The position numbers were made by a program, and so were the translations under genes. Positions 35,951 through 45,759 of a DNA stretch of 64,000 nucleotides are shown in pieces (positions within the stretch are counted from its first letter, which is position 1; every line of letters begins with the position of its first letter). Source of the stretch: Hyaloscypha bicolor E (taxonomy: Eukaryota; Ascomycota; Leotiomycetes; Helotiales; Hyaloscyphaceae). The notes under the pieces were generated by a model, which saw only the letters and a program-made list of their open reading frames with translations, had not been told where the DNA came from and made no database searches. The DNA lies in the NCBI RefSeq assembly GCF_002865645.1, contig NW_020194552.1, positions 992,001 through 1,056,000 on the forward strand. The letters run 5' to 3'.

Positions 35951-37055
35951 CTACTGTGGGAGCTGTTGGTAACCACGGCTCTTGTGCTCACCCTTCTTGG
36001 TGCACAACTCACGAAGACCAGCGATGCCGTAAATGATAAAGAAACCTGGAATGATTAACATGTGCTAATGGCAAGGGGATGACACTCACAAATGTCTGTC
36101 AAGGCAGCAAATCCAAACCAGGATGCGACGACATACTCCCACTTGACCTGCTTGTGGTCAAGGAACCACCACACATACTTGTCAGCGACAACGTAACCGA
36201 TGTAGGTCCAACCAATGTAGAGGAAGGCAAGGAACACGAGTCCGGCAAGGTGGCAACCGAGTGGCTGCAGAATGTTAGCTTGCATGTGAGGAAGCAGCAG
36301 GGTGAGATTTGCCTCTTGGCGCTTGATGCTGCTGAGGAAGAAGACCTCAAAGAAAGCAATGGCAGCACAGATAGCATATTTGTCGAGAACGAAGAAGGTT
36401 GTGTACCAGCCATGTCCAAAAGTGTGGTCACCTGCGAGAGTTAGACGATCGTGAGAATCAGAGCATGAGCGACTGACCTGGAATGGTGGCATGCTTCGTT
36501 GGGACGAGGACAAACCAGTGAATAGCAGCGGAGACAAGTGGAAAGGTGTTGGCTGCAGAGTAGAAGATGCTGAACCAGGTGCGGTTCTGAGTCGAAGAGT
36601 GTTGGCGGGGTGGCGACAAGAATCTCTGAACGCGAGTCTTCCAGGTCTTGGGTTGGCTACCATGGTGAGGGTAGTAGAGATGCATAACGGTGTAAGTCTG
36701 CAGAGAGTTGGCTGATGTGCGAGCTGCTGCGTGGAGGACTTACGGCTGCGATGGCATGGTAGAGAAGCTGGATGAAGCACGCAATGTTCGAGAACTTGAA
36801 GATGGTGACCAAGCCAGCCTTGTTGCGCTCGAGCTCGTACTTGATGAGCGCCAGGAAGCTGACCAAGAGGTATGCTGCAGTCAAGCTTCGAAGACCGACG
36901 AGAGCCTTCTGGCCAATGCTGATCCATGGCGAGTGGCAGACACGAAGGAAGATGGGCTGGCAGATGTCAGAATTGATGGGTTGAGGATGGAGTTGATGAC
37001 CTACGTGATCATCCTTCTTGCGATCCTTGGGAAGGAGAGCAGTGGAGGATGACAT
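35951..37055 (-). CDS. Multi-pass membrane protein, possibly FAR-17a/AIG1-like
   Basis: Exons 37055-36744, 36697-36478, 36431-36090 and 36045-35951 join in frame to 322 residues, all with consensus donors (GTAAGT, GTCAGT, GTGAGT). After a polar N-terminus come about six hydrophobic segments: LRSLTAAYLLVSFLALIKY, FSNIACFIQLLYHAIAA, FSIFYSAANTFPLVSAAIHW, YAICAAIAFFEVFFLSSI, CHLAGLVFLAFLYIGWTYIG and ASWFGFAALTDICFFIIYG. The layout, with a conserved-looking Asn-rich and His-containing core, recalls FAR-17a/AIG1-type membrane hydrolases, but no catalytic pair could be placed with confidence. It is probably an ER or plasma-membrane protein. The C-terminus (KKGEHKSRGYQQLPQ) is basic and polar. It diverges from SEC11. 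Confidence 0.65.
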
Positions 37056-37943
37056 TGTGAGAATGGGAATGAGTGCGTGATCTTTAGGGAAGTATGCAGC
37101 AGTGAACCAAAACTGTGAACTCGATCTCGTTCGAAGGTGGGAGATTGCGAGAAGCGAGATGGTTGATGGTTGTGCCAATGATGAAGGAAGAAGGATACAG
37201 AGAGAGGAAGAGGAGCGAACGATGGGAAGTAAACAAAGCTAGCTTGGGTGCCAGCATAGGAGGAAGGAGCGGGAGGTGTTTTTCGCGCGGTTAGAAAGGA
37301 AGTCACGATGAGTGAGCCAAACAACTTTTGAATCGACTTGAACTTCGGAGAAAGAATGGCTCAATATACATTCCAACTCTGGAATCGCAATTTGATAATC
37401 TGATATCCATGAGACATTGGGATTGGTAGAGGGATTCATCAAAGGTCACTGGACGGCGGATGCTCTCGTTGAAATGCGCAAGCAACCGTCCAACGAGGCG
37501 GTTTCCTCTAAATGAGCTTGTCAATCCAACTGCATAGCCCACCAAAATACATTCCATTGAGAAAGAGGCAATACTTGAGAGATATTCGTACGTACAGAAA
37601 TTGGTAAGAGATGTTGAAGACGAGCTGGGGTCGAAATTCGGGTTTGTTATTCTTAGACCTTGCACAAAGCTCCGACCACCTTACACAATCTAGCATAAAT
37701 CGCGTACCTCAAAAGTGTCCACAACTCAAGCAGCAGCACCAAGCCACCTGTTCACGACAATACCCAACAGGCAGCCCTTCCTTTGTCAATTCTTCCGCCA
37801 CGCTCTGAATTACTTCTCTGCAATATCCTCCACGCATCTGCCACCCCAGAATATCTCTTCTGCGCGCAACTCCAACCAATCCCCATTCGCATCAACCACT
37901 CTCAAAAGCCTCCCCCCTCCCCCAGAGCCCCTCCACGCCCAGC
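37056..37943. promoter_or_regulatory. Divergent intergenic region upstream of SEC11
   Basis: This 0.89-kb stretch separates a minus-strand membrane protein gene from plus-strand SEC11 and must contain both promoters. A pyrimidine-rich tract just before 37944 (about 37880-37935) is typical of fungal core promoters. No named motif is claimed. Confidence 0.35.
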
Positions 37944-38576
37944 ATGCTTTCCGCCCTCCAAAACCCACGGCAAGCAGCCGCCCAAATTCTCAACTTCGGC
38001 CTGATTCTTTCTACCGCCTTCATGATGTGGAAAGGCTTGTCTGTAATCGCCGACTCGCCCTCACCCATTGTCGTCGTCCTTTCTGGGTCCATGGAGCCAG
38101 CCTTCCAACGAGGAGATCTGTTGTTTTTATGGAATAGGAATTGGTTTGAGGAGACGAAGGTGGGAGAGATCGTGGTGTATAATGTGAAGGGGAAGGATAT
38201 CCCGATTGTGCATCGGGTTGTGAGGAAGTTTGGGGTTGGGTGAGTCTACCCTCCTTCTGGGGTTCTCAGGGCGGGAAGGGGAGCTTTGGAGGGCATTGGA
38301 AGGGGATTCAGTAAGGCTGGGATTTATATTGAACAAGGGCTAATTGGAAACAGGGACGAAGCAAAGCTCTTGACGAAGGGAGACAACAATGTTGCAGACG
38401 ACACAGAGCTCTACGCACGAGGACAAGATTACCTAGAGCGGAAAGACATCATTGGCAGCGTCGTAGCATACATCCCATTTGTCGGATACGTTACAATTCT
38501 CCTGAGCGAACATCCGTGGTTAAAAACGGTCATGCTGGGGATAATGGGCTTGGTGGTTGTCTTACAAAGGGAATAG
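37944..38576 (+). CDS. SEC11: Signal peptidase complex catalytic subunit
   Basis: Exons 37944-38239 and 38354-38576 give 172 residues, the usual length for Sec11. The protein is a type-II membrane enzyme of the ER that removes signal peptides from secreted proteins. The N-terminal membrane helix ([15 protein letters not shown]) is followed by [18 protein letters not shown], placing the catalytic Ser49 before Met50. The catalytic His90 lies in IVHRVV, and the acidic residue Asp109 is in [10 protein letters not shown]. The C-terminal [14 protein letters not shown] and hydrophobic end match the family. The intron falls between FGVG and DEAKLL. Nothing is missing. Confidence 0.96.
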
Positions 38577-39172
38577 CGAAATCGAAATTGCAGTGGCGTT
38601 TGAGGATACCCGGGAATTGTATGATAGACCACAAGTCGATGAATGCCTATGGGAGACTGCATGGCGGGCTCTTGGAAGCCTATTTGCAGCATAGGTGCTG
38701 GCCGAAGCGTATCGAGAGCTTCAAGCCACAGACGTACGGCTGGAGCTGAAGGGTCCTAGCCCAGCTGTCTCACCTTCCACTGTTGGCAGCCCACAAACGA
38801 ATATCGTCTTCCAAATATTCCTCGCAGTCTTCCTGAGCATCCACTGCAAAAGATTTCATGCTTTCACCTGATTCCAAATCTGCTGACAAAATTTCCGCCT
38901 CGAAACCTTCAGCCTCGTTTACTAGCGCGCTGAGAGAGCAAGGGTCCCAGACCAAGCTCCTTCTCCATCTTTCTGTGACGTGAACTTGTTGAGCATCACA
39001 AAACAGATAAAGACGAACGCTGAGGTATTTAACACTCCGTCTCTCCCTCTCCCACTTTTCTACGCCATCACTCAGTTACCAGAACCATTTTGACACCGAC
39101 AACAGCGTTTCCTCGGCCTCGACACCGCATCTTTTCACCAAGGACCCACCATTGATTACACGACTCGCCATC
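38577..39172. other. Intergenic spacer (0.6 kb)
   Basis: 3' region of SEC11 and promoter of the E2 gene. No other coding or repeat signal is visible. Confidence 0.4.
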
Positions 39173-39761
39173 ATGTCCGCACAAAAGAGAATTGGCAAGG
39201 TACGAGACCGTAGAATATAAACTAGAGGTGAAGAGTATGTTCTGATACTTTTCTAGGAGTTGGCAGAGGTTACGACGAGCCCGCCAGAAGGCATCAAAGT
39301 CAGCCTCGTTGACGAGTCAAATGTCCACAACTGGAACATCGTGATGGATGGTCCTGAAGGTTCACCTTACGCTGTACGTCCCATTCTCTCCCCCTCTATT
39401 CCTAAGTCCCACTTTCACGTTAGACCGAAGCTGATGCCTTCTGCAGGGCGGCAAATTCCAACTTCTCCTCGTCCTCCCAACCGACTACCCCTTCAAGCCT
39501 CCCAAGATCAACTTCAAGACGCGGATCTGGCACCCGAATGTGACCTTCGACGAGCACGGCAGCATGTGCATCGGCATCCTGAAACCCGAGGCCTGGAAGC
39601 CGAGCTCCAAGATCTTGAGCGTGTTGGCTGCAACGCAGAGCCTGTTAGTTGAGCCTGTTCCTGATGATGCGGTGGAGACGAGTGCGGCGGAGATGTTCAA
39701 GAATGATAAGCCCAAGTTTAATAAGACGGCGGCGGAGTACACAAAAAAGTATGCGAAGTAG
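39173..39761 (+). CDS. Ubiquitin-conjugating enzyme E2
   Basis: Exons 39173-39199, 39257-39373 and 39447-39761 join to 152 residues, a minimal E2 (UBC fold) with no extension. The HPN motif occurs in RIWHPNVTFDEHGSMCIGIL, with the active-site Cys89 ten residues after its Asn79. N-terminal ELAEVTTSPPEGIKVSL, the PY-containing YPFKPPKINFKT and C-terminal AAEYTKKYAK match class-I E2s. WKPSSKI after the cysteine is closer to the UBE2L3/UBE2E region than to UBC4, so I do not assign a yeast orthologue. The enzyme receives ubiquitin from E1 as a thioester and passes it to E3-bound substrates or a HECT/RBR cysteine. The first exon encodes only nine residues. Confidence 0.94.
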
Positions 39762-40210
39762 AGGAAGGGAGAGCATTGTTAGGGGACGGGAAACGGGAGG
39801 GGTTGGGAGAGGGGAGGCAGAATGAAATTATGATGAAAAACACGAATGGCATTGAAGTCAAGGCGTTATGGGCTGGCGGGTGCGAAGCATAGAAAGGTGC
39901 TTTCTCTATATGGGCGCTGAATTCATAACGAAGGGAATAAAGAACTATCATTCCACATGGGTCTGCGGGATCAGCGTTCTGTAACATCCAGACCCTTCAG
40001 GCACATTAACATGCAGTGCTCGGGCCGTGGAGAGCAATCAGATCCCCAGCAAAGCCCAAAAGAAACCATCAATCTTTTGTTTTCCCCTGTTTCTGCAGCA
40101 CTTCTCTCCCCTTGCATGGGCGGGAAAGCGGAAGATCCTGCGGCCAACTTGGGCCCAGGCACACTTCACCCCTCCCTCCCCCTTGCTTTTTCTTGCAACA
40201 TCTGAGACTA
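39762..40210. other. Intergenic region before transposon
   Basis: 3' flank of the E2 gene up to the target TA of the pogo element. No gene is visible. Confidence 0.4.
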
Positions 40211-42299
40211 CAGCAAAAACTCGCTATAGCGATATCAATTTTAGCGCCTTTTTCTAACGATATACCGAGGTATCGTTAAATCAAGGATCACGTGCACATA
40301 TAATAAATAAGGAAGAACTGAAGATATATAAAGAACCTCTCAATCCTAACGCCTCACTACTTGTAAAGTACCTCCTGAAAGCTCTAAATAAGCCTGCTTT
40401 GCTTTCCCAACCTTCCTTTGGGTAAACGTAGCTTTCAAAGCGTCAAGCTTACGTATAACCTCACTTTGTCCATCCTCCTGTTGCTTCTCATAAAGATTTA
40501 CTAAATCAAGTGCAGCTATCACTTCAGCTAGCTTCACTTCCCTAATCTCTTCCTCCTGCTCCTCCTGCTCCTCCCGCTCTATATCAGACTAATCCCCTGA
40601 ACCTCCCTGAGCATAGCGATTCACAATTACCTCCAGAGTCACACTCTCTTCTTCCACGATTGCCTCGTCAATTAGTGTAATAAATTGGCTAATGGGAAGA
40701 GGATCATTGAATTGGGTAGTACTCTAAATAGCCAATTAAAGGGCTTCGATGGTTTCCTTGTCTTTTGCTTGTTGAGTAGCCCATTCCTCGTCCAGTTCGC
40801 TATAGGCATTGAGATCTCTACCAAGGAGAGGTTTTGCGATAAGACTTGATTTGTACCAGTAATTGGTAATCGTAGAAGCTTTGACGTGGTTATTCCAAGC
40901 ATATACTGCCTAGTTAATCGCATGGAGAAGAGTGACTATTTTGTTGGGATTCTTGTTCGCCTCAAATTACTTGATCATATAGCCAACCCATTGCTTGCGA
41001 TAATAAAGCTTGAAGGTATTAATAATACCCTGATCTGCTGGTTGCCAATGTAATATCGTATTGGGAGGTAGCCATTCCACTTGTACGTAAGAAAGAGCTT
41101 GTTTTCCACTAACGAGATCAATGCCATATTCATACCCTGAGAAATTATCCATAAAAAGAAGGATATGCCGGCCTTAAGCAGAATACTTACGATTGAGCCA
41201 ATAGAGGTATTCTACACAGATAATACCAGTCATCCACTTGGAATTATTATACCGATATTATATACCCAAAAGTCGACGATTAACGTGCTTAAAGCACCGA
41301 GGGTTCTTACTCTTTCCAATTAACCAAGGCTCCCACTTATTAGTACCTGTGGCATTGACCGTAAGAGTAAGAGTAATTCGCTCTTTACTTTTTTTGCCCC
41401 CATTACTAGCCTCAGTTACTAGTATATGATTTGGTGACATTTTCCAGTATAAACCAGTTTTATCCATATTTAAGACATTCTCAGGAGGGTATGTGGCTAC
41501 CAGATCTCGATTCTCTTGTATTTGCTTGATATTCTCAGGACTATTAATGTCTGCCGTACCGCTTTTGCTATGGTAAACGAACTCCTTGATATGGAAGCGG
41601 TTCTTAAAATTGGTCAACCATCTATTAGACCATTTGGGCTCTGGCTACTCGCAATATTGGGGAAGAAGATACCAGATATCATGTGCCTTCTGCTTCAGAA
41701 TATCGCCCGTAATTATTGCCTTCTGCCTTTGCATCTTCTGCTGCTATTTAAAGAGTACCGATTCAAGATCTGGCCAATCAGATTAGCTTGAACGCTAACC
41801 CGTAAGGCTTATATCTTTTCGTATATCGGTATTAAGGTAATCGAATTGAGTGCTAAGGCAAAGGGAAACAGTGGACTGGTTGATTTTGTGGTAGTACTCG
41901 TCCTGGAACCACTTGATAAGATTAGCGTGTATAGCTTTAGGATGGGATTGCTTGTGCCTCCGTAGCGCTCGGCGATCAGCTTCTGTCATGCCTCTTCGTC
42001 TTTTTTTAGGCTGTTCAGGGGCTAGAGAACCAGAGGTAAGATCAAGGGGCTGTGATTCGGTGAGATCGAGAGCCTGAGAGGTACCGGAGGGCCCTGGAGT
42101 ATTAATAAATTGATCCATTTTCAAGCTAAAGTAGAACGATAGACCACCAAAAATTAAGGGTTGGGACCGAAAAACCTTACGATAATCGTAATGCCAAGGA
42201 TATCGTAAGCCTTAGGCTAAAAAAGTGCGGGACCGTACGGCCGTATCGTATTACTAAGGATATCGCTATATCAGGGATCGCTATAGCGAGTTTTTGCTG
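40211..42299. mobile_element. pogo-type Tc1/mariner DNA transposon, inactive
   Basis: The element is 2089 bp with perfect 23-bp terminal inverted repeats (40211-40233 and 42277-42299) beginning CAGCAAAAACTCGCTATAGC. It is flanked on both sides by TA (40209-40210 and 42300-42301), the target duplication of Tc1/mariner transposons. The interior carries a minus-strand transposase relic. The perfect repeats suggest it arrived relatively recently or could still be moved in trans, although its own gene is broken. Confidence 0.92.
40346..42124 (-). pseudogene. pogo-type transposase (DDE_1 superfamily), disrupted
   Basis: Minus-strand blocks occur in order. At 42124-41795 is an N-terminal region with KKRRRGMTEADRRALRRHKQ and a helix-turn-helix-like segment. 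At 41617-41258 is the catalytic core with the first Asp in NMDKTGLYWKMSP and KERITLTLTVNATGTNKWEP. At 41152-40967 is a second Asp in MDNFSGYE and a third in LHWQPADQGIINTFKLYYRK. The C-terminal remnants lie at 40923-40346. The blocks are separated by stop codons and frame changes, so no full protein can be made. The three aspartates fit the DDD triad of pogo/Fot1 transposases. Confidence 0.85.
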
Positions 42300-42301
42300 T
42301 A

Positions 42302-42992
42302 CAACAAACAGAGCGCCTGATAGTCCTTTCCAGCCAACTCAAGCTCGATTTATGACAAGTCGATGCTTTACAGATCTCTCCAAATTTTCTCAAAAACAAC
42401 AGGCCCAGTTCTCTCCCGGTTCGCGTCAAATCTCGATGATCACGTCCCTCGACGCGACCCAACAAACAAACGCGTTTGCAGCCAACGGAATCTCCCCAAC
42501 TGAACTCCACTCGTACAAAGGCCATGCACCTTTCCGTCGCTACTCCTAATTGTACAAGCAGCAGCACCATCGCTCAATAGTCGTTCTTTCAAAATAAATA
42601 AACTTCGGTCATGACTCGCCGGCATTATCTGGATAATCTGTGATACGTCAGTCGAGGGACGCCTGTTAAGATTGCTGCGCTGCGCAATATAAAATTCAGA
42701 CCCAGCTTCAGCTTGGACCACCACCAACCTCAGACGAAACATCCGGGATTCAGAGCAGATCTCCAAACAAATATCTGCGACGCCCTGCCCGCGACCCAGC
42801 CGCAGCTGCTCCTTCTCGACTTCGGATTCTTCTGCCTCTGACGGGCCAATTCGAACTTCCCGACGCACGCTTTTTGGAAGCATCGCCAATTGATCTCTAC
42901 ATGTGTGGCAGGTAACGGACAAGGGTTCGCGAACTCGGCCAGGCGTTGGACCTGGTGGAGGAGTGTTGTGCGGCTGCGAGCCTGGAACAACA
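42302..42992. other. Upstream region of the TBC gene
   Basis: Promoter and leader of the RabGAP gene. An in-frame ATG at 42903 would add 30 residues (Gly/Arg/Cys-containing) that look like leader sequence rather than protein. Confidence 0.35.
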
Positions 42993-45431
42993 ATGAGCAT
43001 GGCAAATGGCTACAATGGGGTTGAGACGTCCGATATCCCGTCTGTGGATGTCAAGAGGCAAAGGAGCATGAAGTTCAGTCTCTATCCAGCACAACCTCGA
43101 ACAACTCCCAGAAGCCCAACACCTTCCGGCCCCACGTCTCCAGTGTTTCCAACATCTCCGCAGCTTCCGCCATCGCCTCTTCCTTCAAGAGAAGACTCTC
43201 TGCCCAGCCACCACCGTCCCTACACCTCACATCACGAGGGACCAAGATCTTTCACCACGCCTCCACAGCTATCACAGAGTCTCCACAAGAAGCTCTCTGA
43301 AGCATCACGGTTACGAGCCCTGAATAATGGCTACAAATCCAACTCTTCCGATGGACCGCACACCCAAGAACGACACACCCCAGATCCTCTAATAGAGAAC
43401 TTCTCACGGCCTCGACAACCGAGTTTACGGCGGCGAAACGAATCACCTAATACCACAATCCACAGCCCAGCGGGCTTCCCCCTCTCAGCACACGATGAAG
43501 AACAGACCCCCACAGACCTTGCTTCTTCTAGAGACAGGGGATTCTCAACTTCATCCTCCCATTCTGTTGCACATACCCCAGCCTACCCCCTCCGACCTTC
43601 GACTTCTATCCCAGACTACCAGACCGCAGATTCCATCCATTCAAGACAGCGAAATCTTAATAATTCAGCATACAAACCGAGCAGGGGCCTCAGTCGGCCA
43701 GATAGTAATTACTCGGCGCACCGACGGGAACCTATTACACGACCTACCGGTCTGGAGAGCGAGGAAATACGAGCCAGTTTCCGGTCAGCGCTAACCACTA
43801 ATTCGAGCTTCATGGGCACGAGCGGGACGGAGAGAAGTAGTGTAATGACGAAGAGCAGTTCGGCAACATCCATCTTCGGCAGGGATGAGGGGATGAGCGT
43901 CGACGATGCGATTGGGATGTATGAAAGTGGATTTGGAGACTCGGGCGTAGAAGACAACTATGGAGGGAGACCAATGACAGCAAGCTCGGAGCAGAAGAGG
44001 ATATCGGGGCTGGAAGAGGCAATGAATGATACGCTGGAGGTGCCAAATACGGGGCATGCAATAATCAGGGATTCCACGACCATCTTCACACCAGGTGGAT
44101 TGGACACCCCTAGTCCACGGCACAGCGCGATGGATGGGTCAATGGACGTCCAAGAGAGCTACTTTGGCTCCAAGCCTGCAAGCCGACCAGTCACGAGTAC
44201 GCCCCCAACAAAATTCGATGAAACAAGGGATCGATACGGCTTCAAGAAGAAAAATCAACATATCTCGGTAGCTCAATATGACGCCTGGAACGGTCCATAT
44301 ACAGAATATCTTGCTCGACGACGGAAGAAGTGGCTGGCTATGATGAAGGACAACGGGTTGCCGGCAGAGAAGCCTGAAAGATTCCCGCCCAAATCCAGGA
44401 AGGTAAAACACTTCGTCAGGAAAGGCATTCCGCCGGACTGGAGAGGCGCAGCGTGGTTCTATTACGCAGGTGGCCCAGAAATGATCGCCAAACATCCTGG
44501 GGTATATGAGGATTTGGTCCGAAAGGCTGCAGCTGGAAGCGTCAGCGAGACAGACGACGAAATCATCGAGCGTGATCTGAACCGGACTTTCCCTGATAAC
44601 ATCAAGTTCAAGCCGGATCCACCTCCAGGAGACGCCCGCAACAGCCAGCGTACTATCGTTGACCCAGAGACACCCATTTTGCAGTCCCTTCGAAGAGTCC
44701 TCCAAGCATTCTCCATCTATAATCCCCAGATTGGGTACTGCCAATCACTTAATTTCCTTGCTGGCTTGCTGCTACTCTTCATGGATGAAGAGAAATCCTT
44801 CTGGATGCTCAACATTATTACTCGTGTTTACCTCCCTGGAACACACGAACTCAATCTCGAAGGTGCAAATGTCGATCTTGGCGTCCTTATGAACAGCATC
44901 AAAGAGATGATGCCTTCTATCTGGGCCAAGATTGGGGGCGAACTTGACGGCTCCGCATTCACATCACACTCGATGCGCTTGCCTCCCATCACCCTTTGCA
45001 CCACTGCTTGGTTCATGTCCTGCTTCATCGGCACACTCCCAATTGAGACGACACTTCGAGTCTGGGATGTCTTCTTCCTCGAAGGCAGCAGGACGCTCTT
45101 CCGCATCGCGCTCACGATTTTCAAGGTTGGAGAAGCGGAAATCAAGGCCGTGAATGACCCGATGGAAATATTTCAAGTCGTGCAAACCATTCCACGAAGA
45201 TTAATTGATGCGAATGCGTTGATGGAAGCCTGCACAAAACGCCGCAACGGCTTTGGACATCTCAGCCAAGAAGCGATCGAGAAAGGGAGAGCGGAGCGGC
45301 GACGTGGGTATGCGGAGGAGAGGGAACGAGCGACGAAAGGTGAACCTGGCGAGTCAAAGTTGGGGAGATCTGGGACAAAGAAAGGAACTCTGTTCGGGAG
45401 AAGGAAGAGAATTGTTCCGATTGAGGCGTAA
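42993..45431 (+). CDS. TBC-domain Rab GTPase-activating protein (GYP3/MSB3-like)
   Basis: This is an intronless frame of 812 residues from the ATG at 42993. The first 470 residues are Ser/Pro-rich and probably disordered (TPRSPTPSGPTSP, PSPLPSREDS), with many possible phosphosites. The TBC domain spans about residues 475-750. It has RKGIPPDWRGAAWFYYAGG, the arginine-finger motif IERDLNRTFPDN (I-x2-D-x2-R), the glutamine-finger motif IGYCQSLNFLAG (YxQ), and WDVFFLEGSRTLFRIAL. Both catalytic fingers are present, so GAP activity is expected toward exocytic Rabs of the Sec4/Ypt type if the Gyp3/Msb3 resemblance holds. The C-terminus is basic (KGTLFGRRKRIV), possibly for membrane contact. It is co-oriented with the kinesin gene 330 bp downstream. 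Confidence 0.93.
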   Translation: MSMANGYNGVETSDIPSVDVKRQRSMKFSLYPAQPRTTPRSPTPSGPTSPVFPTSPQLPPSPLPSREDSLPSHHRPYTSHHEGPRSFTTPPQLSQSLHKKLSEASRLRALNNGYKSNSSDGPHTQERHTPDPLIENFSRPRQPSLRRRNESPNTTIHSPAGFPLSAHDEEQTPTDLASSRDRGFSTSSSHSVAHTPAYPLRPSTSIPDYQTADSIHSRQRNLNNSAYKPSRGLSRPDSNYSAHRREPITRPTGLESEEIRASFRSALTTNSSFMGTSGTERSSVMTKSSSATSIFGRDEGMSVDDAIGMYESGFGDSGVEDNYGGRPMTASSEQKRISGLEEAMNDTLEVPNTGHAIIRDSTTIFTPGGLDTPSPRHSAMDGSMDVQESYFGSKPASRPVTSTPPTKFDETRDRYGFKKKNQHISVAQYDAWNGPYTEYLARRRKKWLAMMKDNGLPAEKPERFPPKSRKVKHFVRKGIPPDWRGAAWFYYAGGPEMIAKHPGVYEDLVRKAAAGSVSETDDEIIERDLNRTFPDNIKFKPDPPPGDARNSQRTIVDPETPILQSLRRVLQAFSIYNPQIGYCQSLNFLAGLLLLFMDEEKSFWMLNIITRVYLPGTHELNLEGANVDLGVLMNSIKEMMPSIWAKIGGELDGSAFTSHSMRLPPITLCTTAWFMSCFIGTLPIETTLRVWDVFFLEGSRTLFRIALTIFKVGEAEIKAVNDPMEIFQVVQTIPRRLIDANALMEACTKRRNGFGHLSQEAIEKGRAERRRGYAEERERATKGEPGESKLGRSGTKKGTLFGRRKRIVPIEA

Positions 45432-45759
45432 GGTGGAGGAAGCATCTTGGATGGTTTGGTGAAGCATTTGTGGGAGAGAGGCTTTATGATGTTACGATTT
45501 TGGAGCATTTGATGAGTCTATGAAGACTAAAATAGCATTACATAGCGTATACAGGAACATAATTTGCGTTTAGTCTCGAATTAACACCATTCAATGCAAA
45601 ATCTTGAGATGTCTAGAAACAACTTGTCAGCTTGTAATATTCTGCTTTCCCCGTTGTTGTGACAACGCAAGCGAACTTGACTTCGAACAATCAACAACTT
45701 TGAACCCCCAATATCATGCCATCAACCAAACATCTTCGCAACCACATCACCACCTCGCA
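45432..45759. other. Spacer between TBC and kinesin genes
   Basis: 328 bp containing the 3' end of the TBC gene and the kinesin promoter and leader. Nothing else is visible. Confidence 0.35.

Noticed and set aside
42903..42992. Upstream in-frame ATG of the TBC gene
   Set aside because: The extra 30 residues look like leader sequence; the ATG at 42993 begins a sensible N-terminus.
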